Source of the DNA: Candidatus Aenigmatarchaeota archaeon
Lineage (GTDB): Archaea > Aenigmatarchaeota > Aenigmatarchaeia > CG10238-14
Assembly: GCA_017610225.1 (NCBI GenBank)
Contig: JAFCCM010000004.1
Coordinates: forward strand, 1 to 64,000
DNA length: 64,000 bases
Direction: 5' to 3'
Shown here: positions 7,508-15,122 of the stretch, one piece after another
How positions within the stretch are numbered: position 1 is the stretch's first letter
Layout: the number at the start of each line of letters is the position of its first letter
Program-made: the position numbers and the translations under genes
The notes under the pieces: generated by a model
Databases searched by the model: none
What the model was told of the DNA's origin: nothing
The model's input: only the letters and a program-made list of their open reading frames with translations

Positions 7508-7614
7508 AGGTTCGTCCTTATTTTTTCTATCCTGATTTCTAAATTATCGATTTTCATATATCTTTTTTTCATTGGCACAGTAGGAACACGAATTACAAGA
7601 TATTCACTTATCAT
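7504..7614 (-). CDS. Possible small protein or remnant, 36 aa
   Basis: The frame ends in LEIRIEKIRTNL, the terminal-helix signature of this region's small-protein family. It is open upstream of its ATG without a good start or ribosome site, so it is probably the 3' part of a decayed family member. Confidence 0.3.
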   Translation of the reverse strand: MISEYLVIRVPTVPMKKRYMKIDNLEIRIEKIRTNL

Positions 7615-7659
7615 GTCTATTTCTATGATAGAATTCTTAAATCTCAACTTTTTCGTTAT

Positions 7660-7812
7660 TCACTTTAAAATCTCCGACTCTATCTTTACTATGCTGTTAC
7701 TAAGTATTTCTATTTTTTCGTTATTAGGAGTTCTTTCCATCCCATATTCTTTAATCCCAGTGATAAGATTAACAAATTCTTTTTCAAAATTAAATATCTC
7801 TTTATCGTTCAT
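7660..7812 (-). CDS. Small helical protein, 50 aa
   Basis: ATG at 7812 follows a GGAG ribosome site. The protein is acidic and helical, ending in SIVKIESEILK, again like the terminal helix of neighbouring small proteins. Function unknown. Confidence 0.5.
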   Translation of the reverse strand: MNDKEIFNFEKEFVNLITGIKEYGMERTPNNEKIEILSNSIVKIESEILK

Positions 7813-7882
7813 CTCGTGTCTCCGATTTTATTATTTTAACTATACTTCTTCTCAACCTATCAATTTTATCTCTATTTGCTGT

Positions 7883-8029
7883 TTATTTCTTTTTCAAGTA
7901 AGAAAGCTGATCTAATGAACTTAGAAACTGTTCATTGAATTGTTTCCTGTCCTCGTCCATTTTGACCCTAACCGATTCCTTTTTAATATTTTCCACATCC
8001 GCGAGACTAAGATTATCAAAATTATCCAT
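7883..8029 (-). CDS. Small charged helical protein, 48 aa
   Basis: ATG at 8029 lies behind GGAGGCAATAA and overlaps the stop of the gene upstream (ATGGATAA). The protein is highly charged and helical throughout. Not recognised. Confidence 0.55.
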   Translation of the reverse strand: MDNFDNLSLADVENIKKESVRVKMDEDRKQFNEQFLSSLDQLSYLKKK

Positions 8030-8309
8030 TTATTGCCTCCGTAATCTTTCTTATTTGGTGGTGGATAATAGCGTTTCTTGCCTCATTTTCATTTTTTCCA
8101 CCATAAAAAAAGAGATTTAAAAAATCTCTGTAATAGAAAGCATTTGATTGATTATTGTCAGCCTTCAAAGATACTTGCATACCTAAAGAACTATCACCAT
8201 AATTATTTACTCTTAAAATGATAGAATAATTATCCTTATCAATCCAAATATCTCCAATATTAGGCTTAATCGGTGTTACATAATATTCTTCTGTATTTTT
8301 TCCAAACAT
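8022..8309 (-). CDS. Small beta protein with terminal helix, 95 aa
   Basis: N-terminal NIGDIWIDKDNYSIILRV resembles the start of the protein at 8487-8750 (EIGSTWKFKKEFW) and the reading frame at 10764 (SLGEIW), followed by a terminal helix, IIHHQIRKITEAING. These appear to be divergent copies of one fold. GGATTGAG precedes the ATG. Function unknown. Confidence 0.6.
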   Translation of the reverse strand: MFGKNTEEYYVTPIKPNIGDIWIDKDNYSIILRVNNYGDSSLGMQVSLKADNNQSNAFYYRDFLNLFFYGGKNENEARNAIIHHQIRKITEAING

Positions 8310-8404
8310 TTCTCAATCCTTTTTATTTTTCTTACTCTATCTTCTACTTCTTTTATACGTCTATGATTATTTATAATTCTAGGACGACCTATCAGACCGC
8401 TCAT
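8276..8404 (-). CDS. Small Arg/Lys-rich protein, 42 aa
   Basis: ATG at 8404 has a GAGGGAG ribosome site, and the frame overlaps the start of the next gene by 34 bases. The peptide is strongly basic with coiled-coil character. The ribosome site lies inside an 8-bp leader stem (see 8412-8469). Confidence 0.5.
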   Translation of the reverse strand: MSGLIGRPRIINNHRRIKEVEDRVRKIKRIEKCLEKIQKNIM

Positions 8405-8411
8405 ATATTCT

Positions 8412-8469
8412 CCCTCTGTTAAAAACGAATACAGCCCCATTGTGGGCAATTCTACAGAGAGTTATTATA
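8412..8469 (-). promoter_or_regulatory. -10 element and RBS-sequestering leader stem
   Basis: A minus-strand TATAAT (8464-8469) lacks a good -35. Just downstream, CTCTCTGT (8461-8454) can pair over 8 bp (one G-U) with ACAGAGGG (8419-8412), which contains the ribosome site of the 42-aa gene. A small GC-rich hairpin, GCCC/GGGC, sits between the two arms. Confidence 0.4.
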
Positions 8470-8486
8470 GTCAATTCCACAAACAC

Positions 8487-8750
8487 TTACAGACTGTTCT
8501 TTAAAATTTTTATTTTCTCCCTTAATTTAAAAATAGCTAAAGGCTCTATTCTATCACATTCATCATAAAGCTTTTGGATGTTACATTTTGATTCTTTATC
8601 TATAGGTTTAATAATACAATTTTCAATATAACAATAAACTACTTCTTTCTCAACTCTTAAAATATGAACCACCATATTTTTTAAAGAATTATGAATTGCC
8701 CAAAACTCCTTTTTAAATTTCCATGTAGAACCTATTTCTGGAATATTCAT
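8487..8750 (-). CDS. Small beta protein with terminal helix, 87 aa
   Basis: N-terminal EIGSTWKF, a beta-rich middle and a terminal helix, LREKIKILKNSL, give the same layout as 8022-8309. It starts by ATGA overlap with the 51-aa gene upstream. Function unknown. Confidence 0.6.
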   Translation of the reverse strand: MNIPEIGSTWKFKKEFWAIHNSLKNMVVHILRVEKEVVYCYIENCIIKPIDKESKCNIQKLYDECDRIEPLAIFKLREKIKILKNSL

Positions 8751-8902
8751 AACGCAGCCTTTATTTTTTCTATTTTAAACTTAAGCCAATCAATTTTTAT
8801 CCACTTCTTATTCCTAGAAGCAGTTATTTTCGATACATGATCCGTTAATTCATCAAAACTATCATAATAATCACGAATTTTAGTTTTATTATTGGATTTC
8901 AC
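8747..8902 (-). CDS. Small protein, 51 aa, GTG start
   Basis: GTG at 8902 lies behind GAGAGGAGTT, and its stop overlaps the next ATG. It ends in FKIEKIKAAL, nearly identical to the end of the protein at 6547-6813. Probably a shortened member of the local family. Confidence 0.5.
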   Translation of the reverse strand: MKSNNKTKIRDYYDSFDELTDHVSKITASRNKKWIKIDWLKFKIEKIKAAL

Positions 8903-9078
8903 AACTCCTCTCGTATCTTCTTAATTTTTAATTCTAAATTTATAATCTTATCAGGTATCTTTATACAATTATTAATAAAATAATCTGTCCCAACGGTCTA
9001 TCTATTAGGATAAATAGTTTTCCTATTAAAATCTATAACATCAAAAGTAACTGTTGATTTTAAAATTAGTTCAATACA
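8899..9078 (-). pseudogene. Decayed small-protein gene
   Basis: One frame reads as a protein (VTFDVIDF..., then INLELKIKKIREEL with the family's terminal helix) but contains an in-frame TAG in the middle and no start codon. Its final TGA overlaps the GTG start of the next gene, as in an intact gene pair. A degenerate copy of the local family is the simplest reading. Confidence 0.45.
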
Positions 9079-9125
9079 TCATATTGATTAGCGTATATAG
9101 ATATAGTCCTAAAAATAATTTAGCT

Positions 9126-9311
9126 TTATAACTTTCTACCCACATTATATTCTTTTTTAAATAAATCAAAACAGTCTTCGCATGAATCCCAAACCATTGT
9201 TTCTTTTTTTTCCATCAAACAATCCATTACATAAAATTTTACAGTAAAAATCACGTTTTTTTTATTAATTATCTTACCGCATCTATCGCATTTAATAATT
9301 ATTTCTTTCAT
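9126..9311 (-). CDS. Zinc-ribbon protein, 61 aa
   Basis: CDRCGK near residue 8 and CEDC near residue 44 form a two-CxxC zinc ribbon with beta strands between. No family assignment; such mini-ribbons are common in large phages. Confidence 0.65.
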   Translation of the reverse strand: MKEIIIKCDRCGKIINKKNVIFTVKFYVMDCLMEKKETMVWDSCEDCFDLFKKEYNVGRKL

Positions 9312-9401
9312 GATTTTTCTCTCCTATTATTTATTCATATGGTTTCTCCCTGTTATACTTATTGAACTTCGAAACTAATTCCTTTAATACCATTCAATAA
9401 T

Positions 9402-9488
9402 TCATCGAATAGGACGACTCCAATCTATAACGATAAACAAAAGAACGGAAATAATTGCCACTATTGACATTCCTATAACAATAATCAT
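9402..9488 (-). CDS. Tiny membrane peptide, 28 aa
   Basis: ATG at 9488 follows an AAAGGAG site located at the end of the 236-aa gene. Nearly the whole peptide is one hydrophobic segment followed by DWSRPIR. The rest of the gap to 9312 holds only very short frames and a weak -10. Confidence 0.45.
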   Translation of the reverse strand: MIIVIGMSIVAIISVLLFIVIDWSRPIR

Positions 9489-9489
9489 A

Positions 9490-10200
9490 TTATTTATTCT
9501 CCTTTCCCGTATTTAATCTATAGCTTTTTTCTACTGCAAGCATGACAGAGCTTTTTCTTCCACTCCATCCATCAATATGTATAAAAGATGGTGGTTCTGT
9601 AGGGGTATGTTCTATTATATCCCAAAGGCAGGGACTTCTCCATCCACTTATAGCTAATTCAACATATCCAAATCGTTCTTCTCTTTTAATAATGCCTTCT
9701 TGAATTCTACTCAAATCCAAGTACTGAACCTTCCAAGATGTATCGTCACCCCAATAGCAACCCCAAACAAATCCGAAGTCTCCTACGGGCCATTCCCAAT
9801 TTTTATTCCAATGTTCGCTATTCATATCTATAGAACCATCATGGATATCCCACCAATCCGGTACATAAAATCCTACTGGACAAAATCCGCAACCTTTTAA
9901 AACTTCTCCATTTACACATTCTTCACCTTCTTCTGCTATGACTTTTCCTGTTTGTAAATCCAAAACAGCAGTTTTCGTATAATCCATAGATATAAGAGCA
10001 TAATCCTTATCGCCTTGCCTAAAAGGTTCAAAGGTATTCAGCATTTCATAATGTCTTTCATAGGTAGCTATCTTCTTTGTTTTTCCCCTTTCGTATATAT
10101 CAACAATTGTAGACTCCCAATAACCTTTGCCATTTGATTTGGATGCTGTTTTTACCATATACTTATCTCTAGGCTTTAATTGATCTGGTATTTTGAACAT
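9490..10200 (-). CDS. Hypothetical protein, 236 aa, Trp-rich
   Basis: A soluble beta-rich protein with many Trp residues and several WxG patterns (GYWE, VWGCYWGDDTSW, IDGWSGRKS) and a GCGFCPVGF Cys cluster near residue 108. This size and composition suggest a conserved globular domain, but no family is recognised. Confidence 0.7.
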   Translation of the reverse strand: MFKIPDQLKPRDKYMVKTASKSNGKGYWESTIVDIYERGKTKKIATYERHYEMLNTFEPFRQGDKDYALISMDYTKTAVLDLQTGKVIAEEGEECVNGEVLKGCGFCPVGFYVPDWWDIHDGSIDMNSEHWNKNWEWPVGDFGFVWGCYWGDDTSWKVQYLDLSRIQEGIIKREERFGYVELAISGWRSPCLWDIIEHTPTEPPSFIHIDGWSGRKSSVMLAVEKSYRLNTGKENK

Positions 10201-10245
10201 TATATTTTCCTTTGCTAATACTCAGCCTATTTTTATGCGATTTTT

Positions 10246-10752
10246 TTATTTAGCTAGAGAATCGCTTCCTTCCTCAATTTCCTTTTTTCCTATATCATTC
10301 ATTTTAACAAGAGCTTCTTCCACATAATCATTTACCTTTTTAACATCTTCTTCTGACATAAACTCGCTTAATTCCCTAGCCTTGAAACGTGGACAATTTC
10401 CATTGTATCCTGTTTTTGATTTGCCGTTGATATTAATACAAAAAACATTTTCTATATTTTCTTCGCCAGTAAGAAGATTTACAATAACTTTTTCATAAGC
10501 TTTACAAATCCAAAAAATATCGTCAAGCTTTTCAGTATATTTAACCGTATATCCTTTTCCATACCAATGTAAATAATACTTTTCTCCAGATTCATCCATA
10601 ACAGCATGTTGGCATTCACTGCATATAGTAAGATTATCTTTCGTTATCATTCTTATTATAAGTCTACTAACAACATCCACATCTTCTACTTTTACAGCTA
10701 TTTCTTTAATAAATTCCTTTACATAAGACTTAACAACTTTAAGTGTATTCAT
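10246..10752 (-). CDS. Hypothetical protein, 168 aa, Cys-containing
   Basis: CSEC near residue 39 with later single cysteines could hold a metal. The N-terminal region is helical and the C-terminus acidic-helical. No family recognised. Confidence 0.65.
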   Translation of the reverse strand: MNTLKVVKSYVKEFIKEIAVKVEDVDVVSRLIIRMITKDNLTICSECQHAVMDESGEKYYLHWYGKGYTVKYTEKLDDIFWICKAYEKVIVNLLTGEENIENVFCININGKSKTGYNGNCPRFKARELSEFMSEEDVKKVNDYVEEALVKMNDIGKKEIEEGSDSLAK

Positions 10753-10763
10753 TATTTTTCTCC

Positions 10764-11021
10764 TTATTTAATTGTTAATTTTTCCTTCAACTTATAAATA
10801 GAACGCCTTAACAAATGAATCCTATTATACTTATTATTAGCATCAAATTCGTATGCCCTCAAAAAATAATTTTCTTCAATAGGCAAAATACTCTTACTTC
10901 CATCTTTCCAATCAACTTGAATATGTATCATACTATAAACCTCAGAACTATATTTAAAGCCTTGTTTTACAGAAAAAACTTCATCATAAATATCTACAAT
11001 TGTAATAATAGAGTTAGCCAA
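10764..11021 (-). CDS. Small family protein, 85 aa or longer, start unclear
   Basis: Only TTG starts are available. The frame stays open to about 11096, and the extra part reads SLGEIWKASKEKVEDVPDL, matching the N-terminus of its relatives (IGDIW, IGSTW). The true protein therefore probably begins there, but its ATG is missing. It ends with the family helix, LLRRSIYKLKEKL. Confidence 0.5.
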   Translation of the reverse strand: MANSIITIVDIYDEVFSVKQGFKYSSEVYSMIHIQVDWKDGSKSILPIEENYFLRAYEFDANNKYNRIHLLRRSIYKLKEKLTIK

Positions 11022-11118
11022 ATCTGGAACATCTTCAACTTTCTCTTTTGAAGCTTTCCATATTTCTCCTAACGAATATTTATCAGAAGTAGTTGGTATA
11101 GTTTATATTTTTTTACGT

Positions 11119-11193
11119 TTATCCAACATTTAATATCACCGCTTTCAATTTTGCTATATGATTCCTTAATACACCCTCTGAATCAATATTCAT
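11119..11193 (-). CDS. Possible short peptide in a degraded gap, 24 aa
   Basis: The 11022-11226 gap holds only fragments: this frame, and a 13-codon frame starting at 11224 (MDWVAGAFELHEY) with GGAT upstream. Both may be remnants of one broken gene. Low support. Confidence 0.2.
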   Translation of the reverse strand: MNIDSEGVLRNHIAKLKAVILNVG

Positions 11194-11226
11194 GAAGTTC
11201 AAAGGCTCCTGCTACCCAATCCATTA

Positions 11227-11580
11227 TTATTTTTCCTCTGCCATTTTATTTACCAGTTCAGCAAAAGCATTTTTATTTTCTCTATTTAATTTATCATTAT
11301 CATAATCCAAACACATATCCAACATCGGGTAATATTCTTTTTTAGTTACTTTATGATCTTCCATGGCCGAAATTAACTTTTTTTTAAAATCTTTTCCATA
11401 GTTTGATGCCATAAAATCCTTTTCATTCAAATTATTTTTTAAAACATTATATCGATAATTATCTATTTCATTATTAGCTCCAAAAGAAACTGGGAAAATA
11501 ATAAATGTGTATAAGGCGAAGAGTAATATAACTGTAAAAGATGCCAAAGCTAAAACTAAATAAAAATTTGATTTACCCAT
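11227..11580 (-). CDS. Membrane-anchored protein, 117 aa
   Basis: An N-terminal hydrophobic segment (residues 7-30) anchors a charged helical domain. It could be a signal anchor with an outside domain. Not recognised. Confidence 0.65.
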   Translation of the reverse strand: MGKSNFYLVLALASFTVILLFALYTFIIFPVSFGANNEIDNYRYNVLKNNLNEKDFMASNYGKDFKKKLISAMEDHKVTKKEYYPMLDMCLDYDNDKLNRENKNAFAELVNKMAEEK

Positions 11581-11607
11581 TTTATTCTCCCTATAATAGT
11601 TTTTTAT

Positions 11608-11712
11608 CTATTTTCCAAAAAAATGCCACATTGAAAACCAAAAAGAAACAGAATATATCATTGCACAAATAACAGGAAACAAACCTTCTCTTATTAGCTC
11701 TTTTATATTCAT
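11608..11712 (-). CDS. Tiny membrane peptide, 34 aa
   Basis: ATG at 11712 with GGAATA upstream. The C-terminal two thirds is one aromatic-rich hydrophobic segment ending WHFFGK, similar in layout to the broken peptide at 12113-12212 (WNFLEK). Confidence 0.5.
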   Translation of the reverse strand: MNIKELIREGLFPVICAMIYSVSFWFSMWHFFGK

Positions 11713-11715
11713 AGC

Positions 11716-11907
11716 TTATTCCTTATCCAATCTATTTTTCAACCTACAAACTTCATACCGAAACTTCCTATATAATTCATCATAACGATATTTTTGTTCT
11801 GCATATCCATCGAATTCTTTTTCTCTTAATTTCTCCAACTCAAGTTTTTTCAATGTTTCATCAAATATCTTTTCAAATGCTTCCTCTCCAACTACAACCA
11901 TTTTCAT
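11716..11907 (-). CDS. Small coiled-coil protein, 63 aa
   Basis: Charged helical protein with many Glu, Lys and Arg; the ribosome site AGGGAG supports the start. Not recognised. Confidence 0.6.
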   Translation of the reverse strand: MKMVVVGEEAFEKIFDETLKKLELEKLREKEFDGYAEQKYRYDELYRKFRYEVCRLKNRLDKE

Positions 11908-11917
11908 GTTCTTCTCC

Positions 11918-12100
11918 CTATCCTATTGCTTCACAATGAATCAATTTGAATCCCTGCAACCCTATTTCTCCTTTTTCTGCTCGTTCAACAAGAGATTTAA
12001 GACCTCTTTTTGCCGCTGCGCATATTTCATGTTTCTTACAACCCTTATATGTATCAACCTCATAAGTAACTGCTACGAAAACTGTTTTAATATCTTTCAT
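11918..12100 (-). CDS. Hypothetical protein, 60 aa
   Basis: A beta-alpha-beta-like sequence with KGCKKHEICAAAKRG in the middle. Not recognised. Confidence 0.55.
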   Translation of the reverse strand: MKDIKTVFVAVTYEVDTYKGCKKHEICAAAKRGLKSLVERAEKGEIGLQGFKLIHCEAIG

Positions 12101-12112
12101 ATCTACTCCCTA

Positions 12113-12212
12113 CTATTTTTCAAGAAAATTCCATATTGCACAAACAAACCATAAAGCTAATGCCCATAGCCCTATGCCAACCAAAAAAAGAAATTGCTCT
12201 TATCTTAAACAT
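12113..12212 (-). pseudogene. Frameshifted tiny membrane peptide
   Basis: From ATG at 12212 the frame hits a run of seven T (12183-12189 on this strand). With six T it would read through as a 32-residue peptide with one transmembrane span ending AIWNFLEK; as given it shifts out of frame. Either a real slip mutation or a homopolymer sequencing error. Confidence 0.45.
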
Positions 12213-12223
12213 TATTATCCGCT

Positions 12224-12490
12224 TCATTCAATTCTTCTTTCGATTCTCAAAATATGAAATAAAATCTTTCTCATTCTTCTATTGTTACTTAAAATATTTG
12301 TTAAATCTAAATTAAATATAAAAAAATATCTACTACTATTATATAAATATTCTTCTGGTATTAGCTCATATATTTTTTCAATATATTCGTAAATCTCAAT
12401 ATTCGTTTTTTCTTTTTGAAGCTGTACATGATCTATATCTGCTTTATTAACTATCCATCCATCTTTATCCACATAGTAATTCATCTTCAT
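12224..12490 (-). CDS. Small family protein, 88 aa
   Basis: YYVDKDGWIVNK at the start and RKILFHILRIERRI at the end closely parallel the upstream neighbour (WWYIHKNGHLYSK ... RKILFHCIRLNRSL). The two are tandem paralogues joined by ATGA overlap. The terminal helix links them to the wider small-protein family. Function unknown. Confidence 0.6.
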   Translation of the reverse strand: MKMNYYVDKDGWIVNKADIDHVQLQKEKTNIEIYEYIEKIYELIPEEYLYNSSRYFFIFNLDLTNILSNNRRMRKILFHILRIERRIE

Positions 12491-12720
12491 AATGACCTAT
12501 TTAATCTAATACAATGAAATAAAATCTTTCTTATATTTCTAGTATGAGTCAAGACTCCGCCGCCAAGCAGCTTGTTATAAGGATGGCCAAAATGAAAATA
12601 TTCATCAGGCAATATTTCAAAATCTTCAAGATTAAGCTTAACTGTATTCGTTAATTCATTTTTACTATACAAATGCCCGTTCTTATGGATATACCACCAA
12701 TTTCTAGCACCTGTTCTCAT
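12487..12720 (-). CDS. Small family protein, 77 aa
   Basis: Paralogue of 12224-12490 with the same aromatic N-terminal turn, an LPDEY motif in the middle and the terminal RKILFH helix. Function unknown. Confidence 0.6.
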   Translation of the reverse strand: MRTGARNWWYIHKNGHLYSKNELTNTVKLNLEDFEILPDEYFHFGHPYNKLLGGGVLTHTRNIRKILFHCIRLNRSL

Positions 12721-12729
12721 TATATATTC

Positions 12730-12981
12730 CTATTCTATCTTCTGCATACTTCTTATTTTGTTTCTTATCTTTTCAAACTTCTCTTGCCTCTTCAATTCAT
12801 AGTATTCATCTTGCTTGTCAAAATATTCATTCCAATTTTTAGAAGCTTTCGCATCTTCCTCCGCTTCTTTTTTAATCACTATAGCCATTTCCTTTTTAAA
12901 CATTTTGGAAAATGGCACTCGCAAAATAGCTATAAAAATCATAAAAAATGAAACTGCCAAAAATATACCTATCCAATCCAT
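12730..12981 (-). CDS. Small membrane protein, 83 aa
   Basis: The start is ATG at 12981 behind GGAGG. An N-terminal transmembrane segment (residues 2-20) is followed by a long charged helix. Possibly a small membrane-anchored coiled coil; not recognised. Confidence 0.6.
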   Translation of the reverse strand: MDWIGIFLAVSFFMIFIAILRVPFSKMFKKEMAIVIKKEAEEDAKASKNWNEYFDKQDEYYELKRQEKFEKIRNKIRSMQKIE

Positions 12982-12982
12982 A

Positions 12983-13171
12983 TTAACCTCCATATTTAAA
13001 ATTGTCGTTAGAACTATTATCTATTTCAATATTACTATAATCTATTCCCTCTATTGTATAAGCAATTACTTCTGCAATTCTACTTGTCCATTCTAGAATA
13101 TCAGATAAGCAGAATGTTATAAAAAATAGTACCAAAAATGGAAACGCAAGTATTTTTCTAATCAGTCTCAT
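12983..13171 (-). CDS. Small membrane protein, 62 aa
   Basis: Hydrophobic segment near residues 8-26 after a basic start, then an amphipathic region and a polar Asn/Ser-rich tail. Not recognised. Confidence 0.55.
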   Translation of the reverse strand: MRLIRKILAFPFLVLFFITFCLSDILEWTSRIAEVIAYTIEGIDYSNIEIDNSSNDNFKYGG

Positions 13172-13182
13172 TATATTTTCTC

Positions 13183-13419
13183 CTATTGTTTCTGTCCGGC
13201 ATCTTTAGCTATATCATTTATTCCGAACCATTTGTTTGAACCATCGGGGAGCTTAACCCTGTATTCTTTTGTTCTCTTTGTAACTGCATTAATTGTTCCT
13301 TTTTCTCCAGTTTCTTTAATAAGAACCTGATCTCCCCTTCCAAACGGGGATTTCATAAAAGGGTTATCGCAACCAATCAAAAGAACAAAGCAAACTAACA
13401 ATATAAGTATTTTTTTCAT
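13183..13419 (-). CDS. Small lipoprotein, 78 aa
   Basis: MKKILILLVCFVLLIGC is a lipoprotein signal peptide with lipobox LIGC (Cys at 17). The mature part has an SH3/KOW-like pattern (GDQVLIKETGEKGTI). Phage lipoproteins often act at the cell envelope, for example in superinfection exclusion; that role is only a guess. It has its own promoter. Confidence 0.7.
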   Translation of the reverse strand: MKKILILLVCFVLLIGCDNPFMKSPFGRGDQVLIKETGEKGTINAVTKRTKEYRVKLPDGSNKWFGINDIAKDAGQKQ

Positions 13420-13439
13420 ACAATTCTCCCTTTTACTAT

Positions 13440-13467
13440 ATTATACCGTCAAATTTCCATTTCGCAA
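13440..13467 (-). promoter_or_regulatory. Promoter for the lipoprotein
   Basis: TTGCGA, 16-base spacer, TATAAT on the minus strand, 21 bases upstream of the lipoprotein start. Confidence 0.8.
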
Positions 13468-13477
13468 CAAATTTCCA

Positions 13478-13744
13478 TTACCATTTTGCTGGCTTGTCAT
13501 TATTTATATCAAAAAATTTATTTATTTTATATTTTTCACCTATTTTCTTTATAGCGACACACACAAACCCAGCAATTGAAACAATTATCATTGCATAACT
13601 TAATAAAGAAAATCTAAGAGCTATAAATCTATCTCCATATGTCCATTTAATTTTACATATTTTTGTTATAAAAAGTTTCAACGATATATAAGATAAAATA
13701 TATCCTAGCAAATAAATTAAAACCACCCATAAAAAAGTTTCCAT
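13478..13744 (-). CDS. Two-span membrane protein, 88 aa
   Basis: Hydrophobic segments at about residues 5-27 and 45-66 with basic loops. Not recognised; it belongs to the membrane-protein cluster 11.2-13.7 kb. Confidence 0.6.
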   Translation of the reverse strand: METFLWVVLIYLLGYILSYISLKLFITKICKIKWTYGDRFIALRFSLLSYAMIIVSIAGFVCVAIKKIGEKYKINKFFDINNDKPAKW

Positions 13745-13781
13745 AATATCATTTCCTATCTATTAAAGTTTTTTACAACGG

Positions 13782-14174
13782 TTATTTTATTATATTATGT
13801 TTTTCTTGTATTGCTATATTATATGCTAGAACTTTTTCTTTATAATCTTTTGAAAAACCCCTGATATTCTTAAAATCATTTTTTTTATTAATAATACAAG
13901 TTCCCCATAAACCAAAACTATGCAAATTCAAAACTTTGAATCCATTATTTTGCAAAAGTTCTATTAAAGCATCTATAATTTCATGGAATCCTACGCAAGA
14001 ATGAATCTTTTTTGCTTCTTTTATAGCCATATTTGTTGAATCATTTAACAATGAACGACAAAGCTTATCGAAAGCTGCATCGGTCATTGATTTTGGAGAC
14101 TTTACAATCTTTGGAGAGTAATCCTCATACCAATTATAAGCCACTATAAATAAATTCGATTTATTATTCATCAT
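13782..14174 (-). CDS. Hypothetical protein, 130 aa
   Basis: Globular, with an alternating helix/strand pattern and GFHEIIDALIELLQNNGFKV in the middle. No family recognised. The start codon region overlaps the end of the 58-aa gene upstream. Confidence 0.6.
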   Translation of the reverse strand: MMNNKSNLFIVAYNWYEDYSPKIVKSPKSMTDAAFDKLCRSLLNDSTNMAIKEAKKIHSCVGFHEIIDALIELLQNNGFKVLNLHSFGLWGTCIINKKNDFKNIRGFSKDYKEKVLAYNIAIQEKHNIIK

Positions 14175-14340
14175 AATCTATTTCTCCAATAAATTCTCTG
14201 CTCCTTGGATTCAAATACTGTTGAAGAAATTGTCTTTCATAAGGTTTTAATTTCTTTATCTCTTTCTTAATCTCATCGCTATTGCAAAACTTTATCAAAG
14301 CTTCAACCGCTTCCAAATCTATCTCTCCAAATTCATCCAT
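14164..14340 (-). CDS. Small acidic protein, 58 aa
   Basis: ATG at 14340 follows a GGAG site. Acidic helical protein; its last codons overlap the ATGATG of the next gene. Not recognised. Confidence 0.6.
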   Translation of the reverse strand: MDEFGEIDLEAVEALIKFCNSDEIKKEIKKLKPYERQFLQQYLNPRSREFIGEIDYDE

Positions 14341-14349
14341 TTTGTTCTC

Positions 14350-14649
14350 CTATGGGAATAAAGGACTACCATCTGCAAAATCTAATCTATGATCTCCATT
14401 TTTTAATGCCTCTGCATTTTTTCTTTCTTTATCAATTTTTCTTATACAATCAATGCAGCAATGCTTTCCATCCTCATTCATCAGCCAATCTTCCCTTTTT
14501 AAATCATTAAAATGTTTAAATATTAAATCATCTGCATCTAATATTTCTTGCACTGACCAATTTATTTTTGGAAATACGAGATTTTTCTCTTTACCGCATT
14601 TATCGCATTTAATGGTTATGGTAACATCATTAAAAAAATCAACAATCAT
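14350..14649 (-). CDS. Zinc-binding protein, 99 aa
   Basis: CDKCGK near residue 16 and CCIDC near residue 67 predict a zinc site spanning a helical insert. ATG at 14649 with AAGGAG is chosen; an upstream in-frame start lacks a site. Function unknown. Confidence 0.65.
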   Translation of the reverse strand: MIVDFFNDVTITIKCDKCGKEKNLVFPKINWSVQEILDADDLIFKHFNDLKREDWLMNEDGKHCCIDCIRKIDKERKNAEALKNGDHRLDFADGSPLFP

Positions 14650-14660
14650 TAAACAACTCC

Positions 14661-15122
14661 TTATTCGTAACATCCATATCCAAAGCTGTGATTAAAATCA
14701 TTAGACCAAAAGCCGTTAATACATGGAGCTTCTTCACCGCTTGCCCATTCGAATCCTTCGATTTGGCTCTTGACCATTTCTAGAAAAAGAATTGTAATAT
14801 CTTTTGGCTCCATAAGATAAGATTCCATATTTTCATCATAGCAAAATTGATTGAAGTTTATGCCAAGAGATTTAAGCTTCTCTGCATAATAATCTGGAAT
14901 CGTGTTATTTTCATAATCGCAACAAACAGATATCCCTGTAACTCTACGGTTTTCATCATACATCCTATGAAGAGCAATGCCGCATTTTTCTACTGCTTTG
15001 TTATAAGTTTCTTTAATTTCTTTTTCAGAATGCGTACACTTGAATACAAAATACTCAAATCTATTATGCCCATCTTCAGACCAATCACCAATAACAATCC
15101 TATAAGTATAACATTTATTCAT
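14661..15122 (-). CDS. Hypothetical protein, 153 aa
   Basis: ATG at 15122 overlaps the stop of the gene upstream. An alpha/beta protein with no recognised motif; the C-terminus is Gly- and aromatic-rich (FGYGCYE). Confidence 0.65.
   Translation of the reverse strand: MNKCYTYRIVIGDWSEDGHNRFEYFVFKCTHSEKEIKETYNKAVEKCGIALHRMYDENRRVTGISVCCDYENNTIPDYYAEKLKSLGINFNQFCYDENMESYLMEPKDITILFLEMVKSQIEGFEWASGEEAPCINGFWSNDFNHSFGYGCYE

Noticed and set aside
7613..8120. Two plus-strand open frames of 100 and 61 codons
   Set aside because: No ribosome site or promoter; the minus strand holds short genes with good sites (7660-7812, 7883-8029) over the same bases.
9312..9401. Short frames of 16-20 codons in the gap
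   Set aside because: No ribosome sites and conflicting frames; only the 28-aa peptide starting at 9488 has a usable site.
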